A stretch of DNA of 64,000 nucleotides, from positions 248,001 through 312,000 of the forward strand of contig NZ_SGWY01000003.1 of the NCBI RefSeq assembly GCF_004216665.1, given 5' to 3'. This stretch comes from Agromyces ramosus. Its GTDB lineage: Bacteria; Actinomycetota; Actinomycetes; Actinomycetales; Microbacteriaceae. This document shows, one piece after another, positions 48,371 to 57,037 of the stretch (positions within the stretch are counted from its first letter, which is position 1; every line of letters starts with the position of its first letter). The translations under genes and the position numbers were made by a program. The notes beneath the pieces were generated by a model. The model was not told the origin of the DNA, ran no database searches, and was given only the letters and a program-made list of their open reading frames with translations.

Positions 48371-48948
48371 CGGAGCGCGCCCACCGACGCCAGCGCCTGC
48401 CGCAGCAGCACGCCGCGTCCGCCCTCCATCTCGGCGGCGACCCCCTCGGAGACCGCCTCGACGGGGGTCATCCACGTCACCTCGAGGGCGTCCTGACGAG
48501 GCTCGCACGTTCCGGTGACCGGCACGACGTAGGCGAGCGAGACCGCGTGCTGACGTTCGTCGCTGAACGGCGAGATGCCCGGCATGGGGAAGTACTCGGC
48601 CACCGTGAACGGCACCGGGCTGGCGGGCAGCAGCGGGAACGCCATCGGGCCGAGGTCCTTCTCGAGGTGCCGGAACAGTGCGTCGCGGAGGGTCTCGCCG
48701 TACATCACCCGACCCGAGACGAGCGTGCGGGTCATCTCGCCGACGGCGTTCGCGCGCAGGAGCACGCCGACCTCGGTGACCTGGCCCAGCCCGTCGACGC
48801 GCACGGGCACGGCCTCCACGTAGAGCAGCGGCAGGCGGCCGCGCACCTCGGCGAGCTCGAGATCGGTGAGCCAGCCCGGGTTCGCCGGAGGTCGCACGGC
48901 GGGCTCGTCGTCGGGATTCCAGTCCGGGTCCGGGGTTCGCACGCTCAT
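48367..48948 (-). CDS. Nudix-like protein (DUF4916 type)
   Basis: 193 aa from ATG 48948. Segment VLLRANAVGEMTRTLVSGRVMYGETLRDALFRHLEKDLG corresponds to a Nudix box region in which the REUxEE core is loosened to RHLEKDLG, so the hydrolase activity is uncertain. EVTWMTPVEAV follows, as in Nudix folds. I associate it with DUF4916, from memory. Confidence 0.75.
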   Translation of the reverse strand: MSVRTPDPDWNPDDEPAVRPPANPGWLTDLELAEVRGRLPLLYVEAVPVRVDGLGQVTEVGVLLRANAVGEMTRTLVSGRVMYGETLRDALFRHLEKDLGPMAFPLLPASPVPFTVAEYFPMPGISPFSDERQHAVSLAYVVPVTGTCEPRQDALEVTWMTPVEAVSEGVAAEMEGGRGVLLRQALASVGALR

Positions 48949-49083
48949 GCCTCGATTCTGCCCCACCGGCTCCCGTGCGCCCATGGCCGGGCGGGAACCG
49001 GCGCGGACCCGGCGGGTACGCTCGAACACGGGCGTGCGGCATCCGGCCGACCTGCGGCATCCATCGCCCGGAGCGGAGGACCC

Positions 49084-49731
49084 ATGCCCGAGGTGCACGT
49101 CGACGACGAGGCGGTGCTCTGGTCGGCCTCAGCCGCCGACCGCGAGGGGCGACCGCTGCTGCTGCTCCTGCACGGGTACAACTCGAACGAGGGCGACCTG
49201 TTCGGACTGGCGCCGTACCTCCCGCTGGAGCCGGCGATCGCGTCGCTGCGCGCGCCGCTCGACACCGGCTACGGCCATGCATGGTTCCCGCTGCTCGCAG
49301 AGGGTGCCGACCTGTCGGTCGCGGCGGCGGATGCGGCCACCGACGCCATCCTCGCCTGGCTCGACCGCGCGGCCCCCGACGCGGGGCCGATCGGTCTCCT
49401 CGGATTCTCGCAGGGCGGGGCGATGGCCCTGGAGCTGCTGCGCCGGGCCCCCGACCGGTTCGCCTTCGCCGTGAGCCTCGCCGGGTTCGCACTGCCCGGC
49501 GAACGAGCGGGCGACGATCGGATGTCGCAGCTCGCGCCGCATGTGTTCTGGGGCCGTGGCACCGCCGACGGCGTCATCCCCACGTCATCCGTCGCCCGCA
49601 CCCAGGCGTGGCTCCCCGCGCACGCCACCCTGGACGAGCGGATCTACGAGGGCGTCGGGCACTCGGTGTCCGACCGGGAGCTCGCCGACGTCGCCGCGTA
49701 CATCCGCGCCAGGTTCGCTCCGGCGGCCTGA
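49084..49731 (+). CDS. phospholipase/carboxylesterase family hydrolase
   Basis: 215 aa. Alpha/beta hydrolase with catalytic Ser in GLLGFSQGGAMAL, Asp in GRGTADGVIP and His in YEGVGHSVSD. Oxyanion region LLLLLHGYNSNEGDLFGLAP. Same small class as bacterial carboxylesterases of the LYPLA type. No signal peptide, so cytoplasmic. Confidence 0.92.
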   Translation: MPEVHVDDEAVLWSASAADREGRPLLLLLHGYNSNEGDLFGLAPYLPLEPAIASLRAPLDTGYGHAWFPLLAEGADLSVAAADAATDAILAWLDRAAPDAGPIGLLGFSQGGAMALELLRRAPDRFAFAVSLAGFALPGERAGDDRMSQLAPHVFWGRGTADGVIPTSSVARTQAWLPAHATLDERIYEGVGHSVSDRELADVAAYIRARFAPAA

Positions 49732-49809
49732 CCGCGCCGGGCGAACGTCGCGCCGGTCGTGGCCCTGCGCGGTGTCGCGTCGTGTCGCCTGTCGATCCGC
49801 GCCGCGGTG

Positions 49810-50220
49810 CTAGACGCCCGCGCCGCCCCCGCCGCCGCCGGCCTGGCGCGCGGTCCGTTCCGCATCGCGCTCCGCGACCCGGATCTTCTCGGCGCGCACG
49901 GCCGCCTGGGTGGCCCGCTCCTGCACGAGCCACTGGGGCGGCGCCACGAGCAGGGCCTTGATCTCGGCGGTGGTGAGGGGCTCGGTGATCCCGCCGCGCG
50001 CGAGGCCGGAGTTCGAGATGCCGAGCTTCGCGGCCACGACGGTGCGCGGGTGCGGGCCCTCGCGGCGCAGCACCTGCAGCCACTCGGGCGGGTCGGCCAG
50101 CAGCGCGTTCAGCTCGTCGCGCGTGACGACGCCCTCGCGAAAGTCCTCGGGCGCGGACTCGAGCAGGATCCCGAGCTTCTTCGCGGCGGTCTCGGGTTTC
50201 ATCGACTGGGACTGGCTCAC
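49810..50220 (-). CDS. DUF5997 family protein
   Basis: 136 aa from GTG 50220: a TACGGT -10 lies only 6 nt upstream, so the message may be leaderless; ATG 50202 is the alternative. Sequence MKPETAAKKLGILLESAPEDFREGVVTRDELNALLADPPEWL, GPHPRTVVAAKLGISNSGLARGGI, then a coiled C-terminus and Gly tail. Divergent from a LysR-like effector-domain gene, a pairing I recall from other actinobacteria. Function unknown. Confidence 0.8.
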   Translation of the reverse strand: MSQSQSMKPETAAKKLGILLESAPEDFREGVVTRDELNALLADPPEWLQVLRREGPHPRTVVAAKLGISNSGLARGGITEPLTTAEIKALLVAPPQWLVQERATQAAVRAEKIRVAERDAERTARQAGGGGGGAGV

Positions 50221-50325
50221 CCTCACACCGTAGCCCGTCGCGCGACATCCGCCCACCGGTCGCGGCGGTGCTCGTCGCTAGGCTGTGGGAAGGCCGGGAG
50301 CGGCCGCACATGGAACGGGGGCGCT

Positions 50326-51078
50326 GTGACGCTGAGGCTCCGCTATGTCGCCGGGGTGAGCCCCGCGAAGTGGCTGCGCGTCTGGGCGGACCGCAGGCCC
50401 GACCTGCCCCTCGAGTCGAGCCGCGTCGAGCAGGACGACCAGCTCGTCGACCTGCTCGCCGGCGACGCGGATGTCGCGTTCGTGCGCCTTCCGGTGGAGG
50501 CGGAGGGGCTGCACGCGATCGAGCTCTGGGAGGAAGCCGCGGTGGCCGTGCTCTCGAAGGACCATCCGTTCGCCGACGCGGAGGCGCTGACGCTCGACGA
50601 CCTCGCGGCGGACCCGCTCGCGCCGCCGCAGCACGACGCGGCCATGACCATCGAGCTCGTCGCCGCGGGCACGGGCCACGCGATCGTGCCGCAGGGCGTC
50701 GCACGGCTGCACCACCGACGCGACGTGGTCGCCGTGCCGGTGACGGATGCCGCCCCGACGCGCATCGCGCTCGTCTGGCGCGTCGAGCGCGACGACGCGG
50801 ACATCCAGGAGTTCGTCGGTGTCGTGCGCGGGCGAACCGCTCGCAGCTCGCGCGGCGAGCTCGACGAGGCGGACGAGACGTCGCCGACGACGAAGGGCGC
50901 CGCGGGCGCGAAGGCCGCGAAGGGCAGCGGCTCGTCGGCGAAGGGCAGCAAGGGGGGAACGGGCGGAAAGGGCGGCATGGGCGGCGCCTCGAAGTCGGGC
51001 GGCGCGTCGAAGGGCCGCCGCGGGGCATCCGCTCGTACCGGTCGCGCGGTTCGCAAGCGCGGGGGACGCGGGCGATGA
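50326..51078 (+). CDS. LysR-type substrate-binding domain protein without HTH, with basic Gly/Ser/Lys tail
   Basis: 250 aa from GTG 50326 (GGGGG upstream). Residues 1-165 are a LysR effector-binding fold: LRYVAGVSPAKWLRVWADRRPDL, DDQLVDLLAGDADVAFVRLP, AVLSKDHPFADAEALTLDDLAADPL and TGHAIVPQGVARLHHR. There is no N-terminal winged helix. Residues about 175-250 form a low-complexity Lys/Gly/Ser/Ala tail that could bind nucleic acid. The open frame extends upstream but without HTH sequence. It overlaps the amidotransferase gene by ATGA. Confidence 0.85.
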   Translation: MTLRLRYVAGVSPAKWLRVWADRRPDLPLESSRVEQDDQLVDLLAGDADVAFVRLPVEAEGLHAIELWEEAAVAVLSKDHPFADAEALTLDDLAADPLAPPQHDAAMTIELVAAGTGHAIVPQGVARLHHRRDVVAVPVTDAAPTRIALVWRVERDDADIQEFVGVVRGRTARSSRGELDEADETSPTTKGAAGAKAAKGSGSSAKGSKGGTGGKGGMGGASKSGGASKGRRGASARTGRAVRKRGGRGR

Positions 51079-51809
51079 GGCCGTACCTCTTCCTCTCGGC
51101 CAGGCCCGAGGTCGAGGCGGTCGGACCCGAGTACGAGTCGGTGCGTCGCGCCATGGGGATCGACGCCGGCCGGCTCGAGCACGCACGGCTCGACGTCGAA
51201 GCGCTCCCCCGCGACTTCAGTATCGAGTCGTACGCGGGCGTCGTGGTCGGCGGCAGCCCTTACAACGTGACGACGCCCGAGGCCTCGAAGCACCGGGTGC
51301 AGCGACGCGTCGAGGCCGACCTCGCCCGGCTCGCGGTGGCCGCACTCGAGCGCGACCATCCGCTCCTCTTCACGTGCTACGGCATCGGGGTGCTCACGCG
51401 CGTCATCGGCGGTGTCGTCGGCACCCGGCACGGCGAGGCGGCGTCGGCCGTGCAGATCACGCTGACGCCCGACGGGGCCGCCGACCCGCTCATGGGTGTG
51501 CTCCCGCCGCGGTTCGAGGCGCTCGTCGGGCACAAGGAGGCCACCGAGCGGCTGCCCGACGACGCGGTGCTGCTCGCGTCGTCGAGCGGATGCCCCGTGC
51601 AGGTGTACCGGGTCGGTCGTCGCGTGTACGCCACGCAGTTCCATCCCGAGGTGTCGGCCGCCGACTTCGTGGCGCGCGCGCAGGTGTACCGGAACCACGG
51701 GTACTTCCCCGCCGGCGAGCTCCGCGCGGTGAGCGACCGGCTCGCCGCGGCGTCCGTCACCGAGCCGCAGGGGATCCTGCGCCGCTTCGTCGAGCTCGCC
51801 GACGCCTGA
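51075..51809 (+). CDS. class I glutamine amidotransferase
   Basis: 244 aa. Nucleophile Cys in LLFTCYGIGVLTRV (about residue 100) and the His-Glu of the triad in YATQFHPEVSAADF (about 193). Of the GMP-synthase-like GATase type without a fused synthetase. Substrate unknown. Coupled by ATGA to the LysR-like gene. Confidence 0.9.
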   Translation: MRPYLFLSARPEVEAVGPEYESVRRAMGIDAGRLEHARLDVEALPRDFSIESYAGVVVGGSPYNVTTPEASKHRVQRRVEADLARLAVAALERDHPLLFTCYGIGVLTRVIGGVVGTRHGEAASAVQITLTPDGAADPLMGVLPPRFEALVGHKEATERLPDDAVLLASSSGCPVQVYRVGRRVYATQFHPEVSAADFVARAQVYRNHGYFPAGELRAVSDRLAAASVTEPQGILRRFVELADA

Positions 51810-51827
51810 CGCAGGTCGCCCGGCCGG

Positions 51828-52619
51828 TCAGGCGGGCAGCGGCGGCGCGATCGGCGGATACGCCCGTCGCAGCACCAGGCGCTGGCCCAGCGTCCACGCG
51901 ACGGTGACGAGGAGGTAGAGCGCTGCGGCGAGCGGCACGAAGACGGCGATCACGGCCGTGAGGAACTGCAGGACCCCGATGGCGCGCAGCATGCCCGCGG
52001 AGCCGAGCACGGCGGCGGGTGCTGCGGGATCGGTGGGCTCGGATGCCGCGCCCGCGACCGGCTGCCGACGGAAGGCGCGGCGCGTCAGCTCGCCGACCAG
52101 CGCGATCGACCCGATGACGATCGCGAAGACGACGAGAGCTCCCGGTTCGAGGCTGCCCGAGGCGATCGACCCGGCGAGGCTCGAACCCAGCGGCACGCCC
52201 GCGAGCTGCTGCTCCAGCAGCGCGTTCGGGTGGCCGGCGATGGTCGGCAGGATGAAGAGGGCGTAGATCGCCCCGACGATCGGCGCCTGGATGAGCAGTG
52301 GCAGGCACCCGGCCATCGGCGACGTGCCCTCGGCGGAGTACAGGCCGAGCAGCTCGCGCTGGAGTCGCTCGGGGTCGTTCGCATGGCGCCGGCGGAGGTC
52401 GGCGATCCTCGGGGCGAGTCGCGCACGGGTGCGTTCGGCCTTCGCCTGCGAGACGCCGACCGGGATGAGCGCGGCGCGCACGAGCAGCGTGACGAGCACG
52501 ACGGCGGCCGCGGCGCTCCCGGCGCCGACGAGTGGCTCGAGCAGGGCGGCGACGCCCATGAGCAGGGCATGGGCGCCGTCGAGGAGTGCGGCGATGGGCG
52601 GGAAGGCGGAGAGGTCCAT
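51828..52619 (-). CDS. YidC/Oxa1-type membrane insertase
   Basis: 263 aa. Signature: ALIPVGVSQAKAERTRARLAPRIADLRRRHANDPERLQRELLGLY, followed by GTSPMAGCLPLLIQAPIVGAIYALFILPT. The conserved Arg in the groove region (LVRAALIP) is present. Five hydrophobic segments and a short C-terminus without the basic ribosome-binding tail. A second, full YidC is expected elsewhere near rpmH, so this is probably a paralogue. Confidence 0.88.
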   Translation of the reverse strand: MDLSAFPPIAALLDGAHALLMGVAALLEPLVGAGSAAAAVVLVTLLVRAALIPVGVSQAKAERTRARLAPRIADLRRRHANDPERLQRELLGLYSAEGTSPMAGCLPLLIQAPIVGAIYALFILPTIAGHPNALLEQQLAGVPLGSSLAGSIASGSLEPGALVVFAIVIGSIALVGELTRRAFRRQPVAGAASEPTDPAAPAAVLGSAGMLRAIGVLQFLTAVIAVFVPLAAALYLLVTVAWTLGQRLVLRRAYPPIAPPLPA

Positions 52620-52733
52620 GGGGGTGTCCTTGCGGTCGAGGGATGCGGGATCCGTCTGGCCGCGCGGGCGAACCGTCGGTCGGCGCGCGCTCGTCGCATG
52701 GAGCGGTGGGGCGGGCTCGAAGGCGTCGGGTCG

Positions 52734-53027
52734 CTATGCGGCCGGGATGCCGCGCCCCGGCGCCCTCGGACGCGGGCGCCCGGCCGCGTCGGGGTCGCTC
52801 TGCGCGAGGAGCCGACCGGGGTCGGCGGTCTGCCGGAGCCGGGTGGCGGCGCCGCTCGGATCGGCGGCGACGAGCGCGGGGACCGCGCGCCACGCCGTGA
52901 CGACGAGCGTGAGGGCGGCGGCCCCGATCGCGCCGATGAGCAGCACGCCGAGCAGCGCGTCGGAGGCGACCGCGAGCTCGAGGGCGGCCTGCGCGTGGCG
53001 GAGGAGGGCGATCAACGGTTCGAACAC
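52734..53027 (-). CDS. small membrane protein, DUF6412-like
   Basis: 97 aa from GTG 53027 with GGAGG upstream. Helix LELAVASDALLGVLLIGAIGAAALTLVVTAW, then a basic Pro/Arg/Gly tail. It lies 114 nt upstream of the YidC paralogue on the same strand, a pairing I recall as DUF6412 plus YidC in actinobacteria. May assist or regulate that insertase. Confidence 0.7.
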   Translation of the reverse strand: MFEPLIALLRHAQAALELAVASDALLGVLLIGAIGAAALTLVVTAWRAVPALVAADPSGAATRLRQTADPGRLLAQSDPDAAGRPRPRAPGRGIPAA

Positions 53028-53082
53028 CGGCGACTCCCTCCGCTCGCGGGCCCGAGCCCCACGCTAGCACCGCCCGGAACGC

Positions 53083-53122
53083 GAACGAGCGGATGACGCG
53101 AGTTCGCGTCATCCGCTCGTTC
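53083..53122 (-). terminator. terminator of the GlsB/YeaQ gene
   Basis: GAACGAGCGGATGACGCGA (53083-53101) is a perfect complement of 53104-53122; 19-bp stem, minimal loop. 12 nt past the stop at 53135. Contains no T-run. Confidence 0.8.
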
Positions 53123-53134
53123 GAGCATTTCGGA

Positions 53135-53404
53135 TCAGGTCGTGCGGCTGCGGTTCCGCGTGATGAGGCCCCAGATCAGCAGCACGATGATCGACCCGCC
53201 GATCGCGAGCAGCCACGTGCCGAGATCCCAGAACTCGGTCAGCGGTCGGCCGAGGATCAGGCTGCCGAGCCAGCCGCCGAGCAGCGCTCCGACGACGCCG
53301 AGCAGCAGCGTCACGAACCAGCCGCCGCCCTGCTTGCCGGGGAGGATCAGCTTGGCGATGGCGCCGGCGATCAGGCCGAGGATGAGAAATGCGAGGAAAC
53401 TCAT
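53135..53404 (-). CDS. GlsB/YeaQ/YmgE family membrane protein
   Basis: 89 aa, ATG 53404. Three hydrophobic segments with the family signature ILGLIAGAIAKLILPGKQGGGWFVTLLLGVVGALLGGWLG. Small stress-associated membrane protein, function unclear. Divergent from the MerB-like gene. Confidence 0.92.
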   Translation of the reverse strand: MSFLAFLILGLIAGAIAKLILPGKQGGGWFVTLLLGVVGALLGGWLGSLILGRPLTEFWDLGTWLLAIGGSIIVLLIWGLITRNRSRTT

Positions 53405-53526
53405 ACGTGCTCCTTCGTGTTGGGGGTGCCCAAGAAAACCATGAGCGGGGAGTTCGCCGCAACCCCTTGTCGAGGGGGCCGAATCCGCGCTAGACGTGCG
53501 ATCGACGGAGAGTCCAGGAGGTCGAG

Positions 53527-54201
53527 ATGATGACGAGCGACGACGAGGTGCGGCTGGCGATCTATCGCGAGCTCGCGGAGGTCGGGCGACCACCGTCGAC
53601 CGACGACCTGGCGACGGCGTTCGGCGTGGATCGCGACGTGATCGACGCGAGCGTCGAACGCCTCGTCGCCGCTCGCCACCTGGTGCCCGACGCCGACGGC
53701 GCGCTCGTGCTGGCCCACCCGTTCGCGACGCGCAACTTCGGCTTCTCCGTGATGGGCGACCGCACCCTGTGGTGGGGCGGGTGCGCATGGGACGCCTTCG
53801 CCATCCCGCACCTGGTGGCGACGCAACCCGAGGTGCTCGTCGCCACGACGTGCCCCGCGTGCGGCACCCCGCACGCGTGGACCGTGACGACGGCCGGGCC
53901 GCCCGCCGGAGACCAGGTCGCCCACTTCCTCACGCCGATGGCGCATGTCTGGGACGACGTCGTGCATGCCTGCGAGCACCAGCGCATCTTCTGCAGCACG
54001 GTGTGCGTCGACCAGTGGCTCGACCGCACCGGCCACGAGCGCGGCGCCGTCTTCGACCTCGCGACCCTCTGGCGGCTCGCCTCGGACTGGTACGCCGGAC
54101 GCCTCGATCCCGGCTACCGCCGCCGCGAGCCGCGCGAGGCGGCGGCCTACTTCGCGAGCGTCGGGCTGGTCGGCGAGTTCTGGGGCACGCCGGGCTCGTG
54201 A
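53527..54201 (+). CDS. alkylmercury lyase (MerB) family protein, orphan
   Basis: 224 aa. N-terminal winged helix (about 5-60), then WGGCAWDAFAIP: Cys86 and Asp89 match the catalytic Cys96 and Asp99 of plasmid MerB. FCSTVCVDQWL supplies Cys156, matching Cys159. MerB cleaves carbon-mercury bonds. An extra CPAC pair (109-112) and Cys149 are present. No merA, merR or merT in the window, so a resistance role is unproved; a distant relative with another substrate is possible. Confidence 0.82.
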   Translation: MMTSDDEVRLAIYRELAEVGRPPSTDDLATAFGVDRDVIDASVERLVAARHLVPDADGALVLAHPFATRNFGFSVMGDRTLWWGGCAWDAFAIPHLVATQPEVLVATTCPACGTPHAWTVTTAGPPAGDQVAHFLTPMAHVWDDVVHACEHQRIFCSTVCVDQWLDRTGHERGAVFDLATLWRLASDWYAGRLDPGYRRREPREAAAYFASVGLVGEFWGTPGS

Positions 54202-54236
54202 GCGGGGCGCCGTCCGCTGACGGCAGACTGGGTGGC

Positions 54237-55316
54237 ATGAGCGAACGCGGCGGTTCGTGGGTGCTGCACGTCGACCTCGACCAGTTCGTCGCGGCCGTCG
54301 AGGTGCTGCGGCATCCGGAGCTCGCGGGCAAGCCGGTGATCGTGGGGGGCCGCGGCGACCCGACCGAACGGGCGGTCGTGTCGACCGCGTCCTACGAGGC
54401 ACGCGAGTTCGGCGTCGGCTCGGGGATGCCGCTGCGGATCGCCGCGCGCAAGGCGCCCGACGCGGTGATCCTGCCGGTCGACGCCGAGGCGTACACCGCG
54501 GCATCCGAGCGGGTCATGGCCACGCTCCGCGCGCAGCCCGGAGCCACCGTGCAGGTGCTCGGCTGGGACGAGGCGTTCGTCGGCGTGCAGACCGATGACC
54601 CCGAGGCGTATGCCGCACGCCTGCAGGCGGCCGTGCTCGACCGGACCCGGCTGCACTGCAGCGTCGGCATCGGCGACACGCTGGTGCGCGCGAAGGTCGC
54701 CACCGGGTTCGGGAAGCCCCGCGGGATGTACCGGCTCACCGCCGAGAACTGGTTCGCGGTGATGGGCGACCGGCCGACCATCGACCTGTGGGGCGTCGGC
54801 ACGAAGATCTCACGTCGCCTGGCGGCCCTGGGCATCACCACCGTCGCCGAGCTGGCCACCGCCGCGCCCGAGGGACTGATGGCGGAGTTCGGCCCGCGGA
54901 TGGGTCCGTGGTACATCCTGCTCGGTCGCGGCGAGGGCGCGCGTGTCGTCGACGACACGCCCTGGGTCGCCCGCGGCCACAGCCGCGAGACGACGTACCA
55001 GCAGGACCTCACCGAGGCGGCTCAGGTGGAGGAGGCCGTGCGGGAGCTCGCCGTCCAGGTGCTCGACGACGTCGCGGCCGAGGGTCGGCCGGTCGTCGGT
55101 CTCGCGCTGAAGGTGCGCTACGCGCCGTTCATCACGAAGACCTTCACGAAGAAGGTGGCCGAGACGTTCGACCGCGAGCTCGTCATGGCGCGCATCTTCG
55201 AGCTGGTCGGGCGGATCGAGCCCGAGCGGCCGATCCGGCTGCTCGGCCTGCGGGCGGAGATGGCCATGCCGGATGACGCCCGCGAGGGCCACACGCCGAC
55301 CCGCAGCGGCTGGTGA
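54237..55316 (+). CDS. DinB2-type Y-family DNA polymerase IV with Val steric gate
   Basis: 359 aa. Palm motif WVLHVDLDQFVAAVE (Asp13, Asp15), catalytic GWDEAFVG (Asp-Glu), then CSVGIGDTLVRAKVATGFGKPRG, DLWGVGTK and the little finger ending PIRLLGLRAEMA. It matches my memory of mycobacterial DinB2 (WVLHVDLDQFLASVE, WGWDEAYLG). At the steric-gate position most Y-family enzymes have Tyr/Phe; here it is Val18, where DinB2 has Leu. This predicts relaxed ribonucleotide discrimination. No canonical beta-clamp peptide is obvious at the C-terminus. Confidence 0.9.
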   Translation: MSERGGSWVLHVDLDQFVAAVEVLRHPELAGKPVIVGGRGDPTERAVVSTASYEAREFGVGSGMPLRIAARKAPDAVILPVDAEAYTAASERVMATLRAQPGATVQVLGWDEAFVGVQTDDPEAYAARLQAAVLDRTRLHCSVGIGDTLVRAKVATGFGKPRGMYRLTAENWFAVMGDRPTIDLWGVGTKISRRLAALGITTVAELATAAPEGLMAEFGPRMGPWYILLGRGEGARVVDDTPWVARGHSRETTYQQDLTEAAQVEEAVRELAVQVLDDVAAEGRPVVGLALKVRYAPFITKTFTKKVAETFDRELVMARIFELVGRIEPERPIRLLGLRAEMAMPDDAREGHTPTRSGW

Positions 55317-55325
55317 CGGCAGGCG

Positions 55326-55658
55326 TCAGAGGTCCTCGACCCAATCGGGAACGTCGCCCGACATGGCCGACTGAACGCTCGGGCCGGGCCTGAGTTCGGT
55401 GGTGAGCGCCGTGAGGTGCTCCACCACTCGGGGATCACGGAGCTCTTCGAAGGAGGACTCCACGGGCCTCGCCACGATCTGGCTGGCAGGCCCGACCAGC
55501 ACGGTCGCCGTCGAACGCGTTCCATCGTCGCTCAGGGTGGGGATCTCGACCGTCGAGGCGGAGCCCCGCTCAGCGAGCGCCGCACTGTACTTGAGCAGCG
55601 CCTGGGCAATCTCATCGCCGGTCGTCATCTCCTCACCGGCATACACGATCGTCATCAC
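55326..55658 (-). CDS. small conserved protein family, copy 1 (110 aa)
   Basis: Pattern TIVYAGEEMTTGDEIAQALLKYSAALAERG, VLVGPASQIVARPVESSFEELRDPRVVEHL, ending DVPDWVEDL. The product aligns over its whole length with the 110-aa protein at 58539: the GDD/GDE helix, the LVGPASQI vs LLDSGTII strand and the acidic W-V-[ED]-[DE]-[LF] end. Family unknown to me. It may bind or regulate a partner; the acidic tryptophan tail is reminiscent of degradation or interaction tags. Confidence 0.75.
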   Translation of the reverse strand: MMTIVYAGEEMTTGDEIAQALLKYSAALAERGSASTVEIPTLSDDGTRSTATVLVGPASQIVARPVESSFEELRDPRVVEHLTALTTELRPGPSVQSAMSGDVPDWVEDL

Positions 55659-55777
55659 CCGTCAAGGATCACCCCGCGGCACCCTGCTCGGCAGCCTCTT
55701 GATCTCGACGAAGCGGGAGGGTATACGCGCGGGCGACATCGAGCGGATGCCGAGGGGCCGGCGCCTGCGCGCAGCGC

Positions 55778-56896
55778 TCATCGACGAGCCGAGCGCTCAT
55801 CCGAGCTTCGCTCGTCGGTAGGGTCCTCCTCACCACGATCGTCCCCGTGGTCGTCGTCCTGGTGCTCGAGGCGGATGCGGCGACCGAGTTCGACATCCTT
55901 GCGTTCCTGCTCCTCGGCCTTCTCGGCCTTGCGCGTGTCGCGAGGCGGCAGCTTGATGTCCTCCTCGGCTTCGATGCCGGCCTGGAGCTGACGACCGCGC
56001 TCCAGCTCGGCGTCGAACTCCGCGCCCAGCAGCAGCGCGCAGTTCGCGAGCCACAACCACAGGAGGAACACGATGACGCCCGCGAACGACCCGTACGTGC
56101 GGTCGTAGTTGGAGAAGTTCGCAACGTAGAGCGCGAAGCCCGCCGAGAGGATGACCAGCACGACGATGGCGAGGACCGCGCCGAGGCTGATCCACCGGAA
56201 CTTCGGCTGCTTGGCGTTCGGTGTGGCGTAGTAGAGCACGGCGATGATGAGCACGACCGCCACGGCGAGCACGGGCCACTTCACGATCGACCAGACGATC
56301 TGAACCGCCTCTCCGAGCCCCAGCGCTGCGCCGACGGCATCCGTCACCGGACCCGAGACCACGAGGATGACCGCGATGAGCACGATCAACACCAGCGCGA
56401 CGACCGTGACCAGCAGCTGCATCGGGCGGAGCTTCCAGAACGGTCGCCCCTCGGGGATCTCGTAGATGCGGTTCATCGCACGGCTGAAGGCGCCGACGTA
56501 CCCGGAGGCGGACCAGATCGCGATCACGAGCCCCGTGACGAAGCCCAAGCCGGCCGCCGGAGACGAGCTGAACTGCTCGAGCGGCTCCCGCACCGTGTCC
56601 AGCACGTCGGCCGGGGCCAGCGGCTCGAGCACCCGGAACACGGCGTCGATCGCTCGCTCGCCCTGTCCGACGATCGCAAGCAGCGAGGCCAGGGCGAGCA
56701 GGCCCGGGAACAACGCCAGGATGCCGTAGTAGGTGAGGGAGCCTGCCCGGTCGGGGCACTCGTCCGCGATGAACTCGCGCATGGTCTTGCGTGCGACGTA
56801 CCCCCACGAACGCTTCGTCACCTCGCGCGGAGTGTCGGGCTTGCGCTCGTCTTCCGGATCGGGTGCGCTGGTGTCGAGCTCGGCTTCGTCGTTCAT
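55778..56896 (-). CDS. YihY/virulence factor BrkB family membrane protein
   Basis: 372 aa, six hydrophobic segments. Family signature RAGSLTYYGILALFPGLLALASLLAIVG, SGYVGAFSRAMNRIYEI and TYGSFAGVIVFLLWLWLANCALLLGAEFDAEL. Long charged C-terminal tail (about 310-372). Formerly mis-called RNase BN; function not established. Confidence 0.93.
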   Translation of the reverse strand: MNDEAELDTSAPDPEDERKPDTPREVTKRSWGYVARKTMREFIADECPDRAGSLTYYGILALFPGLLALASLLAIVGQGERAIDAVFRVLEPLAPADVLDTVREPLEQFSSSPAAGLGFVTGLVIAIWSASGYVGAFSRAMNRIYEIPEGRPFWKLRPMQLLVTVVALVLIVLIAVILVVSGPVTDAVGAALGLGEAVQIVWSIVKWPVLAVAVVLIIAVLYYATPNAKQPKFRWISLGAVLAIVVLVILSAGFALYVANFSNYDRTYGSFAGVIVFLLWLWLANCALLLGAEFDAELERGRQLQAGIEAEEDIKLPPRDTRKAEKAEEQERKDVELGRRIRLEHQDDDHGDDRGEEDPTDERSSDERSARR

Positions 56897-57037
56897 GGCG
56901 GCTGCTTCCTCTCAAAGAGGCCACCAGTCTTCGCGCGCACGATGCCGAGCGGGAGGGACTTGGTATCCGCGGCCGATCGTCGTATCCTGCCCGCCGTACC
57001 GGACCGCGCCGGATACCGATCGGAAGGGCGCAATCGA

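Noticed and set aside
48367..49098. Nudix-like gene extended upstream to 49098
   Set aside because: The extension is antisense to the esterase gene start and not family-like; ATG 48948 begins the folded sequence.
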